From assembly GCF_000148725.1 (NCBI RefSeq), contig NZ_GL476320.1, positions 441,882 through 505,881 on the forward strand: 64,000 bases of DNA, given 5' to 3'. This document shows positions 52,261 through 60,892 of the stretch, piece after piece (position 1 is the first letter of the stretch; each line of letters opens with the position of its first letter). This DNA comes from Roseibium sp. TrichSKD4 (lineage in GTDB: Bacteria > Pseudomonadota > Alphaproteobacteria > Rhizobiales > Stappiaceae). A model generated the notes under the pieces. It was not told the origin of the DNA and searched no databases. It saw only the letters and a program-made list of their open reading frames with translations. The position numbers and the translations under genes were made by a program.

Positions 52261-54292
52261 CTTGTCCTCCACACCGGATCAATGCATCGGCGGCAATTGC
52301 AAAGTCCGGTCCGCACAAAAGCGGGTTGATTTCAATTTCTTCGATTGGATGTGCCATCACACAGGCCTGCACGGCCTCTATTGTGTCGAGAACGGCATCT
52401 AGATCACAAGCAGGCTGGCCCCGATAGCCGGTGAGCTGCCGCGCGACCTTCAAGGAAAGCAGGCTCTCACGAACTGCTTCTCGGGAACTGGGCACCAGCA
52501 AAGAGACACTGTCTTTAAGAAGTTCGGTGAGCACGCCACCAGCGGCCAACGTCAGGACGAAGCCGTGCGCTGGATCACGCACCACACCAATCAACAGCTC
52601 GGCAATTGTCCCGGTCACCATTTCTTCAACAAGGAACTGGTTTGTCGGCATTCTGTTTGCCGCCTCCTGAACCGCCGCCCGATCCGTTAGGCCCAGAATA
52701 ACTGCCCCGGCCTCAGTCTTATGAGCAATGCCCGTGCCCTTCAATACAACCGGAAAGCCAATGGCTTTTGCAACGTCAGCGGCTTCGTCAGCGCCTGATG
52801 CTGACTTGTTTACCGGGATGCGAACGCCGTGATCTTTAAGCAACGCTTTAGACTTTGCCTCATTCATTGTTCGGATGTCATTTGCAGGCGGCACTGAATG
52901 AAGGGGGGCGGCAGTTTGGGGGGCAAGAGACCCCAGAGCTTCGATGGCTGAGAGCGCTTCGTCAAAGCCGCAAAGTGGAACAATTCCCCGCTCAAGCAGA
53001 TCCTGAGCAATCGTCTCCGGCATGGTCTCTGGCAGGGAACTGAGGATACCGAATGGTTTTCCGGTGATCGACTTGGCCTGCTCAACGGCGTCGATCACTT
53101 TCATCCACTCGGCCATCGAACACCTATCGGGCCGTGGAAAATCGAGCACGACAAGTCCGAGCTCGGCTCCTCCGTCGACCATGTGAGAAAAGGTGCGGCT
53201 CATCGCATCAACATCACCCCAGATATAGGTGTGATAGTCCAATGGATTGGCCAACGCGACCTTGAGGCCAAGTACATTCCGTAAACTCGCCTTTTGATGG
53301 TCGGAGAGGGCGGGGAAGCTGATTTTACGTCCGGTTGCCGTATCGGCCATCAAATTGGCTTCGCCGCCCGAACAGGAGAGCGACGCTACTTGAGTGTTTG
53401 GCAATCTGCCGACCGCATGCGCCAGTTTCAAGGCTTCCAAAAGGGTTGGAAGGTTCGTGACTTCTGCAATGCCCAGCCGACGGAACAAGGCAGATGCTCC
53501 TGCCGAACTTCCTGCGAGCGACGCCGTGTGAGAGATTGTGGCCGCTTGCGCCTGTTCGGATCGCCCAATCTTCAGAGCAACCACCGGTTTTCCTGCTAGT
53601 CGCGCTCGTTCAGCAAAGGCTTCAAATGCCTTTAGGTCATCCAGTCCTTCTATGAAGAGACCAATTGCCGAAATGGCATCATCAGCCAAAAGGGCAGAGC
53701 AAATGTCAGACAGGCCCGTCTGCGCTTGATTGCCAACAGTCACAACGGCTGCAGTCGGCAGACCTCTGGATTGCATGGTCAGATTGATGGCGATGTTGGA
53801 AGACTGGGAGACAATCGCGACACCGCGCTTGACCGGAACAAGGCCATGCTGATCTGGCCAAAGCGCGACATTGGCAGTGGCATTCAACAGGCCGTAGCAG
53901 TTGGGGCCGAGGATCGGCATGGATCCGGCAGCGTCTTCCAGCGCTGACTGAAGGTCGCCTGCATCTTCAAGTTCTGCGGAAGCTTCCCGAAAGCCGGAAG
54001 CAAAGCAGATTGCACCGCCAGCCCCTTTGTCCGAAAGCGCGCGAACAACATCAATGGTGGCATGGCGATTGACGCCGACAAATGCAGCGTCCGGTGCACC
54101 CGGCAACTCGTTGATCGATTGGAACGCAGCAACTCCGGCAACCTCTGTCCGCGTTAGGTGCACGGCCCAAATCTCGCCCGAAAACCCAAATTTCCGGTTC
54201 TGCTCGATCACCTGTTCGCACCACGTCCCGCCGCCGATAACAGCGATGGATTTGGGACGGAGCAAGCGGTTTAGCGGCGGCATGGGTTTCAC
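52250..54292 (-). CDS. ADP-forming acyl-CoA ligase (acetate-CoA ligase family), probable betaine-acid CoA ligase
   Basis: 680 residues with the fused NDP-forming plan. The order is a CoA-binding domain (SIAVIGGGTWCEQVIEQN), a succinyl-CoA-ligase-like domain (GPNCYGLLN, active His in TISHTASLAGS) and a C-terminal ATP-grasp (residues about 470-675, FPVVLKGTGIAHKTEAGAVILG). In this operon it would activate gamma-butyrobetaine, crotonobetaine or carnitine to the CoA ester, replacing the AMP-forming CaiC type. That substrate is inferred from context. It overlaps the acyl-CoA dehydrogenase by 4 bp. Confidence 0.85.
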   Translation of the reverse strand: MKPMPPLNRLLRPKSIAVIGGGTWCEQVIEQNRKFGFSGEIWAVHLTRTEVAGVAAFQSINELPGAPDAAFVGVNRHATIDVVRALSDKGAGGAICFASGFREASAELEDAGDLQSALEDAAGSMPILGPNCYGLLNATANVALWPDQHGLVPVKRGVAIVSQSSNIAINLTMQSRGLPTAAVVTVGNQAQTGLSDICSALLADDAISAIGLFIEGLDDLKAFEAFAERARLAGKPVVALKIGRSEQAQAATISHTASLAGSSAGASALFRRLGIAEVTNLPTLLEALKLAHAVGRLPNTQVASLSCSGGEANLMADTATGRKISFPALSDHQKASLRNVLGLKVALANPLDYHTYIWGDVDAMSRTFSHMVDGGAELGLVVLDFPRPDRCSMAEWMKVIDAVEQAKSITGKPFGILSSLPETMPETIAQDLLERGIVPLCGFDEALSAIEALGSLAPQTAAPLHSVPPANDIRTMNEAKSKALLKDHGVRIPVNKSASGADEAADVAKAIGFPVVLKGTGIAHKTEAGAVILGLTDRAAVQEAANRMPTNQFLVEEMVTGTIAELLIGVVRDPAHGFVLTLAAGGVLTELLKDSVSLLVPSSREAVRESLLSLKVARQLTGYRGQPACDLDAVLDTIEAVQACVMAHPIEEIEINPLLCGPDFAIAADALIRCGGQDDG

Positions 54293-55449
54293 ACACCCAT
54301 GGGCCGGAAAATATCGCGGCTGATGATGTGGCGCTGGATTTCGCTGGTGCCATCCCAGATCCGTTCCACACGCGCATCGCGCCAGAAGCGCTCGATGGGG
54401 AAGTCGTCCATCAGGCCCATGCCGCCGAATATCTGTAACGTCGTGTCCGTGACATTGGCCAGCATTTCCGTGGCATAGAGTTTTGCGCTGGCGATCTCCC
54501 TGTTGGCGGGAAGGCCTTGATCAAGTCGCCAGGCACCAGCGAGGGTCAGCCAGTCCGCTGCATCGATCTCGGTGATCATGTCCGCGATCTGAAAGCTGAC
54601 ACCTTGGAAGCGGGCAATTGCCTCGCCGAACTGCTTGCGCTCGGCAGCATAATTGACCGCATAGTCAAAGCAGCGGCGGGCTCGGCCAACGCTCATGGCG
54701 GCCACGGTTAGGCGTGTGGCATAAAGCCATTCATTCATCACTTGAAAGCCACCATCGACTTCGCCCAAAACTTGCGCGTCGGGGAGGCGGCATTTGTCGA
54801 AATACAGAATGTAGTTCTTGTACCCCTTGTGGCTGACGGAGTTATAGCCGTCGCGCACTTCAAAGCCCGGTGTGCCGCGATCCACCAGGAAGCAGGTAAT
54901 CCGCTTTTTTGGACCTCTTGGCGTTTCATCGACGCCGGTCGCGATGAAAACGATAAAGAAATCCGCGTGTTCAGCACCAGAGATGAAGTGCTTGGAGCCT
55001 GAGATCACCCAGTCGCCGCCATCGCGCACGGCCTGACATTTCATGCCGCGCACATCCGACCCGGCATCCGGCTCGGTAATTGCCAGCGCATCCATTTTTT
55101 CGCCGCGCACAGCTGGCAGAAGATATTTCTCACGCTGTTCGCCTTCGCAGGCCATGAGGATGTTTTGCGGGCGGCCAAAGAAATGGGTGAGGGCCATGGA
55201 GCCGCGCCCCAATTCGCGTTCAACAAGAGTGAAATCCATGTGGCTAAGGCCGCCACCGCCAACCTCTTCAGGGAAATTGCAGGCGTAAAAACCAAGGTCG
55301 ATGCATTTTTGTTTGAGCTCTAGCCCCAGCTCATGCGGCACTTGCCCGGTTTTCTCGACCATCTCCTCATGCGGATAAATCTCTGTTTCAACAAAGGAAC
55401 GAACCGTCGAAACGATCATCTCCTGTTCTTCGCTGAGACCAAACTGCAT
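54289..55449 (-). CDS. Acyl-CoA dehydrogenase, probable gamma-butyrobetainyl-CoA dehydrogenase
   Basis: 386 residues. FAD-dependent acyl-CoA dehydrogenase signatures: ALAITEPDAGSDVRGMKC, KHFISGAEHADFFIVF, and the C-terminal LQIFGGMGLMDDFPIERFWRDARVERIWDGTSEIQRHII. CaiA-like family members interconvert gamma-butyrobetainyl-CoA and crotonobetainyl-CoA. It is first in the operon, with the CaiD, BKACE and carnitine dehydrogenase genes following. It is divergent from the GlxA-type regulator. Confidence 0.88.
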   Translation of the reverse strand: MQFGLSEEQEMIVSTVRSFVETEIYPHEEMVEKTGQVPHELGLELKQKCIDLGFYACNFPEEVGGGGLSHMDFTLVERELGRGSMALTHFFGRPQNILMACEGEQREKYLLPAVRGEKMDALAITEPDAGSDVRGMKCQAVRDGGDWVISGSKHFISGAEHADFFIVFIATGVDETPRGPKKRITCFLVDRGTPGFEVRDGYNSVSHKGYKNYILYFDKCRLPDAQVLGEVDGGFQVMNEWLYATRLTVAAMSVGRARRCFDYAVNYAAERKQFGEAIARFQGVSFQIADMITEIDAADWLTLAGAWRLDQGLPANREIASAKLYATEMLANVTDTTLQIFGGMGLMDDFPIERFWRDARVERIWDGTSEIQRHIISRDIFRPMGV

Positions 55450-55458
55450 GCCGCACTC

Positions 55459-55481
55459 CTCTTGCGTAACTTTGACAAGAG
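55459..55481. promoter_or_regulatory. Candidate operator in the carnitine operon/GlxA divergent region
   Basis: Inverted repeat CTCTTG (55459-55464) - N11 - CAAGAG (55476-55481) in the 77-bp gap between the two divergent starts. A second short repeat, AGAGT-N6-ACTCT, overlaps at 55478-55493. Position fits control of the dehydrogenase operon by the adjacent AraC-type regulator. Confidence 0.5.
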
Positions 55482-55526
55482 TGAGACAACTCTCAGAAGC
55501 ATATCATGCAGGTTTGGTGATAATTC

Positions 55527-56474
55527 ATGCAGAAAAGTGAAAATCCGCAAGTTGAACAGGAAATTTCGGTTTTGCTGTTTGATGAGTTTTCCAATCACTG
55601 CCTTGCAAACACCATCGAGCCATTTCGGGCGGCGAACACGATTGCCCGCAAGTCCCTATACAAGTGGACCTTTTTGAGTCTTGCCGGTGGAACTATCACT
55701 TCATCCAGTGGGTTGCCGGTTCAGACAGATGCTTGGGGCAAGAATGGCGAGCGAGGAGACATCCTGTTTGTCATGCCGAGCTACGGGTTTCTGGGCTATG
55801 CCACGCCGCGCATGAGCGAAATCCTGCGCGCGGCCTTGCGACGGTTCGCCACGATTGTTGGTCTGGATACGGGTGCATGGTTGCTGGCCGCGGCGGGACT
55901 GCTGTACAACCGCAAGGCGACCATCCACTGGGATGAGATCGCCCGGTTTGGCGAGGCCTTTCCTTCAGTGGACGTGGTGCCAGACCGTTTTGTATTGGAC
56001 GGGAGAGTTGCGACTTGTGGCGGCGCGTCAACGGCCTTTGAGCTGGTGCTGGACCTTATCAGTCGGGATCACAGCCCCATGCTGGCTCTGGAAGTTGCGG
56101 CCAATTTTATGCACGGCGAAAGGCCAGACCCCGGCCATATGCAAGCGCTGAAAACATCTGACGCAATTGTCCACCGCGCGACAACGCTCATGCGCAAGAA
56201 CATGGAAGAACCACTCTCCATCCCCGATCTGGCAAGAGTGCTCAAGATCGAGCAAAGACAGCTGGAAGACCGGTTCCGTCAGAAGATGGACCTGACTCCG
56301 GCCCGCGTCTACAAGGCCATTCGCCTGCGCGAAGCCCGCCGTCTCGTTGAGCTAACGACCCTTGGCATTGCCGAAATCGCCACGCGCTGCGGCTATCAAG
56401 ATGCCAGCGCGATGACGCGGGCCTACCGCCTGGAGTTTGGGACAGCGCCAAGGGGGCATCGATCCGGAAATTGA
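55527..56474 (+). CDS. GlxA-family AraC-type regulator (CdhR-like)
   Basis: 315 residues. The N-terminal DJ-1/PfpI-like domain (ISVLLFDEFSNHCLANTIEPFRAAN through GLDTGAWLLAAAGLL) senses effector, and the C-terminal AraC domain (residues about 220-312) has LSIPDLARVLKIEQRQLEDRF and GIAEIATRCGYQDASAMTRAYRLEFG. The same architecture as CdhR and GbdR, which activate carnitine and betaine catabolism, and divergence from this operon support that role. Confidence 0.88.
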   Translation: MQKSENPQVEQEISVLLFDEFSNHCLANTIEPFRAANTIARKSLYKWTFLSLAGGTITSSSGLPVQTDAWGKNGERGDILFVMPSYGFLGYATPRMSEILRAALRRFATIVGLDTGAWLLAAAGLLYNRKATIHWDEIARFGEAFPSVDVVPDRFVLDGRVATCGGASTAFELVLDLISRDHSPMLALEVAANFMHGERPDPGHMQALKTSDAIVHRATTLMRKNMEEPLSIPDLARVLKIEQRQLEDRFRQKMDLTPARVYKAIRLREARRLVELTTLGIAEIATRCGYQDASAMTRAYRLEFGTAPRGHRSGN

Positions 56475-56482
56475 TACCGGTC

Positions 56483-57139
56483 TCAGCTACCAAGGTTTGT
56501 GAGGCGAGGACGGCGGTGGGACGTTCTGTGCCGGCTCATGAAGCGCTCAATATCGGCAGAGGTTGGCTGTTTGCCGGTGTAAATTTTCACGTACTCTGGC
56601 ATGGCTGCAATCCGGGTCCAGCGGTCTTCCTCGATCTTCATCGAGATATAGCCAATCTGCGTGTACATCACGGTATGAGCTCGGGCACGAGCTTCTGTTT
56701 CTGCGTAACCGAAGCGAATGAACATGGCATAGAGCGCATTTTGACGCCGCTTGTCCGCATTATCCAGACGTTCATGTAAAGCCGGGTCATTGCGCGCCCA
56801 GTTGCGGATCGCGAGATCGAGATCGGCGTCAAACATCGTGTCATCAATCCAGCAGTCAAAGAGGTTGAACATGGCCTCCACGATGGTGTCCGCATAGGCC
56901 TCAACACGGGCGATCAAGTTGCCGGTGTTTTTCTCTTCCCACTTTTGAATCATCGCTTCAAGAAGCGCGTCCCGGTCTTTGAAATGCCAATAGAAACTTG
57001 TTCGCGACAGGCCAAGCTTCTTGGCAAGCGGCATTACCTTGACCGCTTCGACGCCGCTGTCTGTGAGGATTTCATAGGCAGCTTCCAGCCAGATGGCTTC
57101 CGAGCCGCGTTGTGTGTTCGCCTGTTCCATATCCCTCAA
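56483..57139 (-). CDS. TetR/AcrR-family regulator, BetI-like
   Basis: 218 residues; an ATG at 57130 is an alternative start. The HTH is VEAVKVMPLAKKLGLSRTSFYWHFKDRDALLEAM, and the C-terminal domain includes WARNDPALHERLDNADKRRQNALYAMFIRFGY, typical of TetR_C regulators of this group. Divergent from the MttB-type gene, with a perfect palindrome between, it probably represses that operon. Confidence 0.85.
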   Translation of the reverse strand: MRDMEQANTQRGSEAIWLEAAYEILTDSGVEAVKVMPLAKKLGLSRTSFYWHFKDRDALLEAMIQKWEEKNTGNLIARVEAYADTIVEAMFNLFDCWIDDTMFDADLDLAIRNWARNDPALHERLDNADKRRQNALYAMFIRFGYAETEARARAHTVMYTQIGYISMKIEEDRWTRIAAMPEYVKIYTGKQPTSADIERFMSRHRTSHRRPRLTNLGS

Positions 57140-57170
57140 GTAGCAATTTCGTCATGCATGAACAAGTAAC

Positions 57171-57186
57171 TTGACATAGGTGTCAA
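57171..57186. promoter_or_regulatory. TetR-type operator overlapping a -35-like element
   Basis: TTGACA-TAGG-TGTCAA, a perfect 16-bp inverted repeat midway between the divergent TetR (57139) and MttB-family (57233) starts. TTGACA on each strand could serve as a -35 box, so binding would block both promoters. A related TGTCAAGTGTCG sequence lies nearby at about 57,202. Confidence 0.7.
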
Positions 57187-57232
57187 TTTTGTAGTCGCTA
57201 ATGTCAAGTGTCGCTTTGAGGGAGGAAGGCAT

Positions 57233-58798
57233 ATGGTGGTTGCAGAAAAGTCGGCGAGGCGATCGCGCAGGGGGGCTGGCAAGGCGAAACGCTCGGGCGA
57301 ACCGGGCCAGAACCCAACGCTGAAGACACCGTTTATCACCCGGCGCATTCCTCCTTATGAGCTTCTGGATGAAGAAGCGCTGCAAAAGATCGAGGCGACC
57401 ACCGACCGGATTCTTGCGGAAATCGGGATTGAAATCCGGGAGGATGCCGAGGCTGCCCGCTTGTTCCGGGAGGCAGGAGCTGATGTGATAGAGCAGTCTG
57501 CCACCGTCTGGCGGGCAAAGTTCGAACCTGGCATGGTGCGGGAGATTTTGAAGACCGCGCCCGCACGTTTTACCCAACATGCGCGGAACCCGGCCAACAC
57601 CGTGGAAATTGGTGGGGATGCCACCGTCTTCGCTCCATCCTATGGCTCTCCCTTCATCATGGATATGGAAGAGGGGCGTCGATACGGCACGCTCAAGGAC
57701 TTTCAGAATCTGATCAAATTGGGCCAGTCTTCGCCGTGGCTGCACCATTCCGGTGGCACCATTTGCGAGCCAACGGATATTCCGGTCAACAAGCGGCATC
57801 TGGATATGGTCTATTCCCATATCCGTTATTCAGATCGTGCATTTCTCGGCTCTATCACGGCACCAGAACGCGCAGCGGACAGTGTCGAAATGTGTCGCCT
57901 GTTGTTTGGCGAGGAGTTTGTCGACCAGAACTGCGTGATCATGGGCAATTTCAACACGACCTCGCCCTTGGTGCTGGACGGGGTAAGCGCTGCGGGCATT
58001 CGCACCTATGCAGCTGCCGGGCAAGGGTCGGTCCATTTGCCGTTTTTGCTGGGCGGCGCAGTCTCACCGCTCACAATGCCGGGTGCCGTGGCGCAGTGCA
58101 TGGCCGAATCCATGACGTCAGCTGCGCTGGCTCAGGTGGTGCGCCCCGGTGCGCCGGTTATTATCGCGGGCTTCTTGTCGTCCATGTCGTTGCGGTCCGG
58201 CTCACCCACATTCGGCACGCCTGAACCGGCACTTGGTTCGCTGGTGATTGGGCAGCTGGCACGGCGGCTGAACCTTCCGCTCCGCATTGCGGGCAATTTC
58301 TCCACATCCAAGGCCCCGGACGGGCAGGCGATGCAACAGGGCATGATGTCGATGATGTCTGCCGTGCAAGCCGGCGGGCATTACATCCTGCATTCAGCCG
58401 GGTTCCTCGATGGGCTGTTGTCCATGTCTTATGAAAAATTCATCATGGACTGTGACCTCGCCGGAGCGTTGCACGCTTATCTCAAGGGCTTTGAGGTCAA
58501 TGAAGATACGCTCGGATTTGAGGCGCTTGCGGAACTGGGGCCGGGGGAGCACTTGTTCGGCAGCCAACACACGCTGCGCCACTATGAAACGGCCTATTGG
58601 GACAGTGGTTTCAATGATGATCGGACCTATGAAACGTGGTCTGAAACCGGGCGCATTGATGCTGCCCAACGAGCCAATCAGCGCTGGAAGCAAATCCTGA
58701 ACGATTATGAGGCGCCGCCCATTGATGAGGCGGTAGATGAAGCGATCCGCGATTTCATGGATCGCAAGAAGTCCTCCATGGAAGATGCTTGGTACTGA
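57233..58798 (+). CDS. MttB-superfamily (trimethylamine methyltransferase family) methyltransferase, non-pyrrolysine
   Basis: 521 residues after GGGAGGAAG. A basic N-terminal leader (ARRSRRGAGKAKR) precedes the MttB TIM barrel: GSPFIMDMEEGRRYGTLKDF, LHHSGGTICEPTDIPVNKRHLD, PGAPVIIAGFLSSMSLRSGSPTFGTPEPALGSLV. No internal TAG is present, so it belongs to the non-pyrrolysine group, which in known cases moves methyl groups from quaternary amines such as glycine betaine or proline betaine to a corrinoid protein. No corrinoid-binding protein is encoded nearby. It is followed after 10 bp by the flavin oxidoreductase. Confidence 0.88.
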   Translation: MVVAEKSARRSRRGAGKAKRSGEPGQNPTLKTPFITRRIPPYELLDEEALQKIEATTDRILAEIGIEIREDAEAARLFREAGADVIEQSATVWRAKFEPGMVREILKTAPARFTQHARNPANTVEIGGDATVFAPSYGSPFIMDMEEGRRYGTLKDFQNLIKLGQSSPWLHHSGGTICEPTDIPVNKRHLDMVYSHIRYSDRAFLGSITAPERAADSVEMCRLLFGEEFVDQNCVIMGNFNTTSPLVLDGVSAAGIRTYAAAGQGSVHLPFLLGGAVSPLTMPGAVAQCMAESMTSAALAQVVRPGAPVIIAGFLSSMSLRSGSPTFGTPEPALGSLVIGQLARRLNLPLRIAGNFSTSKAPDGQAMQQGMMSMMSAVQAGGHYILHSAGFLDGLLSMSYEKFIMDCDLAGALHAYLKGFEVNEDTLGFEALAELGPGEHLFGSQHTLRHYETAYWDSGFNDDRTYETWSETGRIDAAQRANQRWKQILNDYEAPPIDEAVDEAIRDFMDRKKSSMEDAWY

Positions 58799-58808
58799 GG
58801 ATTACGTC

Positions 58809-60854
58809 ATGTCCAACGATCCCCTTTTGCAACCGTTTCAGCTTAAGCACCTTAACCTTCGCAACCGGATCATGATCACCGCGCATGAACCGGCCTATCC
58901 GGAAGACGGCATGCCTAAGGCACGTTATCGCGCGTACCATGAAGAGCGGGCAAAGGCAGGTGTTGCACTGACCATGACCGCTGGGTCAGCTGCCGTTTCC
59001 AAGGACAGTCCGCCGGTGTTCAATAACATTCTGGCCTACAAGGACGAGGTGGTGCCCTGGATCCGCGAGATGACCGATGCCTGTCATGAGCAAGGTGCGG
59101 CGATCATGATCCAGCTAACGCATCTGGGCAGGCGCACCGGCTGGAACAAGGGCAACTGGCTGCCGTCTGTCTCGTCCACCAAACATCGCGAACCCTCGCA
59201 CAGAGCCTTCCCGAAACTTGCCGAAGACTGGGATCTGGAGCGTATCATCAAGGATTACGCCGATGCCGCCGAACGCATGAAAGCAGGGGGCATGGATGGT
59301 GTCGAGCTGGAAATGTACGGTCACTTACTTGACCAGTTTTTATCACCTTTGACCAATGATCTGGACGGGTCTTACGGGGGTGAAAGCGCAAAAACGCGAG
59401 CCCAGTTTCCAACGGCGGTGATCAAGGCAGTTCGCGAGAGGGTTGGGTACGATTTTATCGTGGGTATTCGCCTTGTGGCTGATGAGGCCGCAGATGGCGG
59501 TATTGTTCCTTCTGAGGGGTTCGCCTTTGCCAAAAGGCAAGGGGATGACGGGCTGATTGACTTTGTGAATGTCATTCGCGGACGCATCCACACAGACCCC
59601 GCCTTGACCGATGTGATCCCGGTTCAAGGCATGAAAAATGCGCCACATCTCGACTTTGCCGGTGAGGTGAAGAAGGCAACCGGATTGCCAACTTTTCATG
59701 CGGCGAAAATCCCGGATGTTTCCACCGCACGCCATGCGATTTCAGCGGGGCTTCTCGATATGGTCGGCATGACACGTGCGCATATGGCAGACCCGCATAT
59801 CGTGCGAAAGATTGTTGAGGGCCGGGAGGATGACATTCGTCCTTGCGTCGGCGCGACCTATTGTCTGGACCGGATCTATCAAGGCGGTGAGGCTCTTTGC
59901 ATGCACAACGCGGCAACTGGCCGCGAACTCACCATGCCGCATGTGGTGGAGCCGTCTGCTACGACAAAGAAGGTCGTTGTTGTTGGGGCAGGGCCGGGTG
60001 GTCTGGAAGCGGCAAGGGTGGCCGCAGAGCGTGGCCACGATGTTACCGTGTTCGAGGCGCAACCGGACCCCGGTGGGCAGGTAAGGCTGACGGCGCAGTC
60101 TCCCCGAAGGCGGGAAATGATTTCGATCATCGACTGGCGCATGGAGCAATGTACGGCGCGGGGTGTCGAGTTTCGGTTCAACACATGGGCGGAGACAGAG
60201 GATGCCACTAGCCTGAACCCGGATGTCGTCATCATTGCAACCGGCGGCTACCCGAATGTGGAACTGTTTGAAACCGGCAAGGACAATGAAGTTGTTGCAA
60301 CGGCGTGGGACGTGATCGCCGGAGATGTGAAGCCAACAGGCAGCGTGCTGATCTATGATGAAAGCGGCGACCATCCCGGATTGATGGCAGCGGAAATCGC
60401 CGCCAATGCGGGTGCATCCGTGGAGGTCATGACCCCGGACAGAACCTTCGCGCCCGACATCATGGCCATGAACTTGGTGCCTTATATGCGAAACCTGCAG
60501 GACAAGGATGTCACCTTCACCGTGACCCGTCGGCTACTGGATGTGGTCCGCGATGGAAATCGCCTTAAGGCGACAATCGGTACGGATTACAGCGACCTCC
60601 AGTCCGAAAAACACTACGACCATGTGATCGTGAATTACGGCACCATGCCACTGGCTGACCTCTATTTTGATTTGAAGCCACTATCTTCCAACGGTGGGGC
60701 GGTGGACTATGACGCCCTGATCGACGGCCAGCCCCAAGCGCATGAGCGCAATCAGGACGGCCGGTTTCAGGTGTTCCGCATTGGCGATGCTGTTTCGGCC
60801 CGCAACACGCATGCGGCGATCTATGACGCTTTGCGGCTGGTAAAGGATATCTGA
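58809..60854 (+). CDS. FMN/4Fe-4S/FAD oxidoreductase of the trimethylamine dehydrogenase/DgcA group
   Basis: 681 residues from the ATG at 58809 (GAGGA upstream). An OYE-type FMN barrel (residues 1-370: LRNRIMITAHEPAYPEDGMP, IMIQLTHLGRRTGW) leads to an iron-sulfur Cys cluster (CVGATYCLDRIYQGGEALCMHN) and a C-terminal FAD domain (VVVVGAGPGGLEAARVAAERG). Relatives oxidatively demethylate trimethylamine, dimethylglycine or N-methylproline. Behind an MttB-type gene and a betaine-yielding operon it fits removal of a methyl group from dimethylglycine or a similar product. Confidence 0.87.
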   Translation: MSNDPLLQPFQLKHLNLRNRIMITAHEPAYPEDGMPKARYRAYHEERAKAGVALTMTAGSAAVSKDSPPVFNNILAYKDEVVPWIREMTDACHEQGAAIMIQLTHLGRRTGWNKGNWLPSVSSTKHREPSHRAFPKLAEDWDLERIIKDYADAAERMKAGGMDGVELEMYGHLLDQFLSPLTNDLDGSYGGESAKTRAQFPTAVIKAVRERVGYDFIVGIRLVADEAADGGIVPSEGFAFAKRQGDDGLIDFVNVIRGRIHTDPALTDVIPVQGMKNAPHLDFAGEVKKATGLPTFHAAKIPDVSTARHAISAGLLDMVGMTRAHMADPHIVRKIVEGREDDIRPCVGATYCLDRIYQGGEALCMHNAATGRELTMPHVVEPSATTKKVVVVGAGPGGLEAARVAAERGHDVTVFEAQPDPGGQVRLTAQSPRRREMISIIDWRMEQCTARGVEFRFNTWAETEDATSLNPDVVIIATGGYPNVELFETGKDNEVVATAWDVIAGDVKPTGSVLIYDESGDHPGLMAAEIAANAGASVEVMTPDRTFAPDIMAMNLVPYMRNLQDKDVTFTVTRRLLDVVRDGNRLKATIGTDYSDLQSEKHYDHVIVNYGTMPLADLYFDLKPLSSNGGAVDYDALIDGQPQAHERNQDGRFQVFRIGDAVSARNTHAAIYDALRLVKDI

Positions 60855-60863
60855 TACAGGGCT

Positions 60864-60882
60864 GGGCAGTCTGTAACTGCCC
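60864..60882. terminator. Hairpin between convergent genes
   Basis: GGGCAGT (60864-60870) and ACTGCCC (60876-60882) around a 5-nt loop, 9 bp after the oxidoreductase stop. There is no T run in either direction, so intrinsic termination is doubtful. Confidence 0.45.
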
Positions 60883-60892
60883 GGCCATCAGG

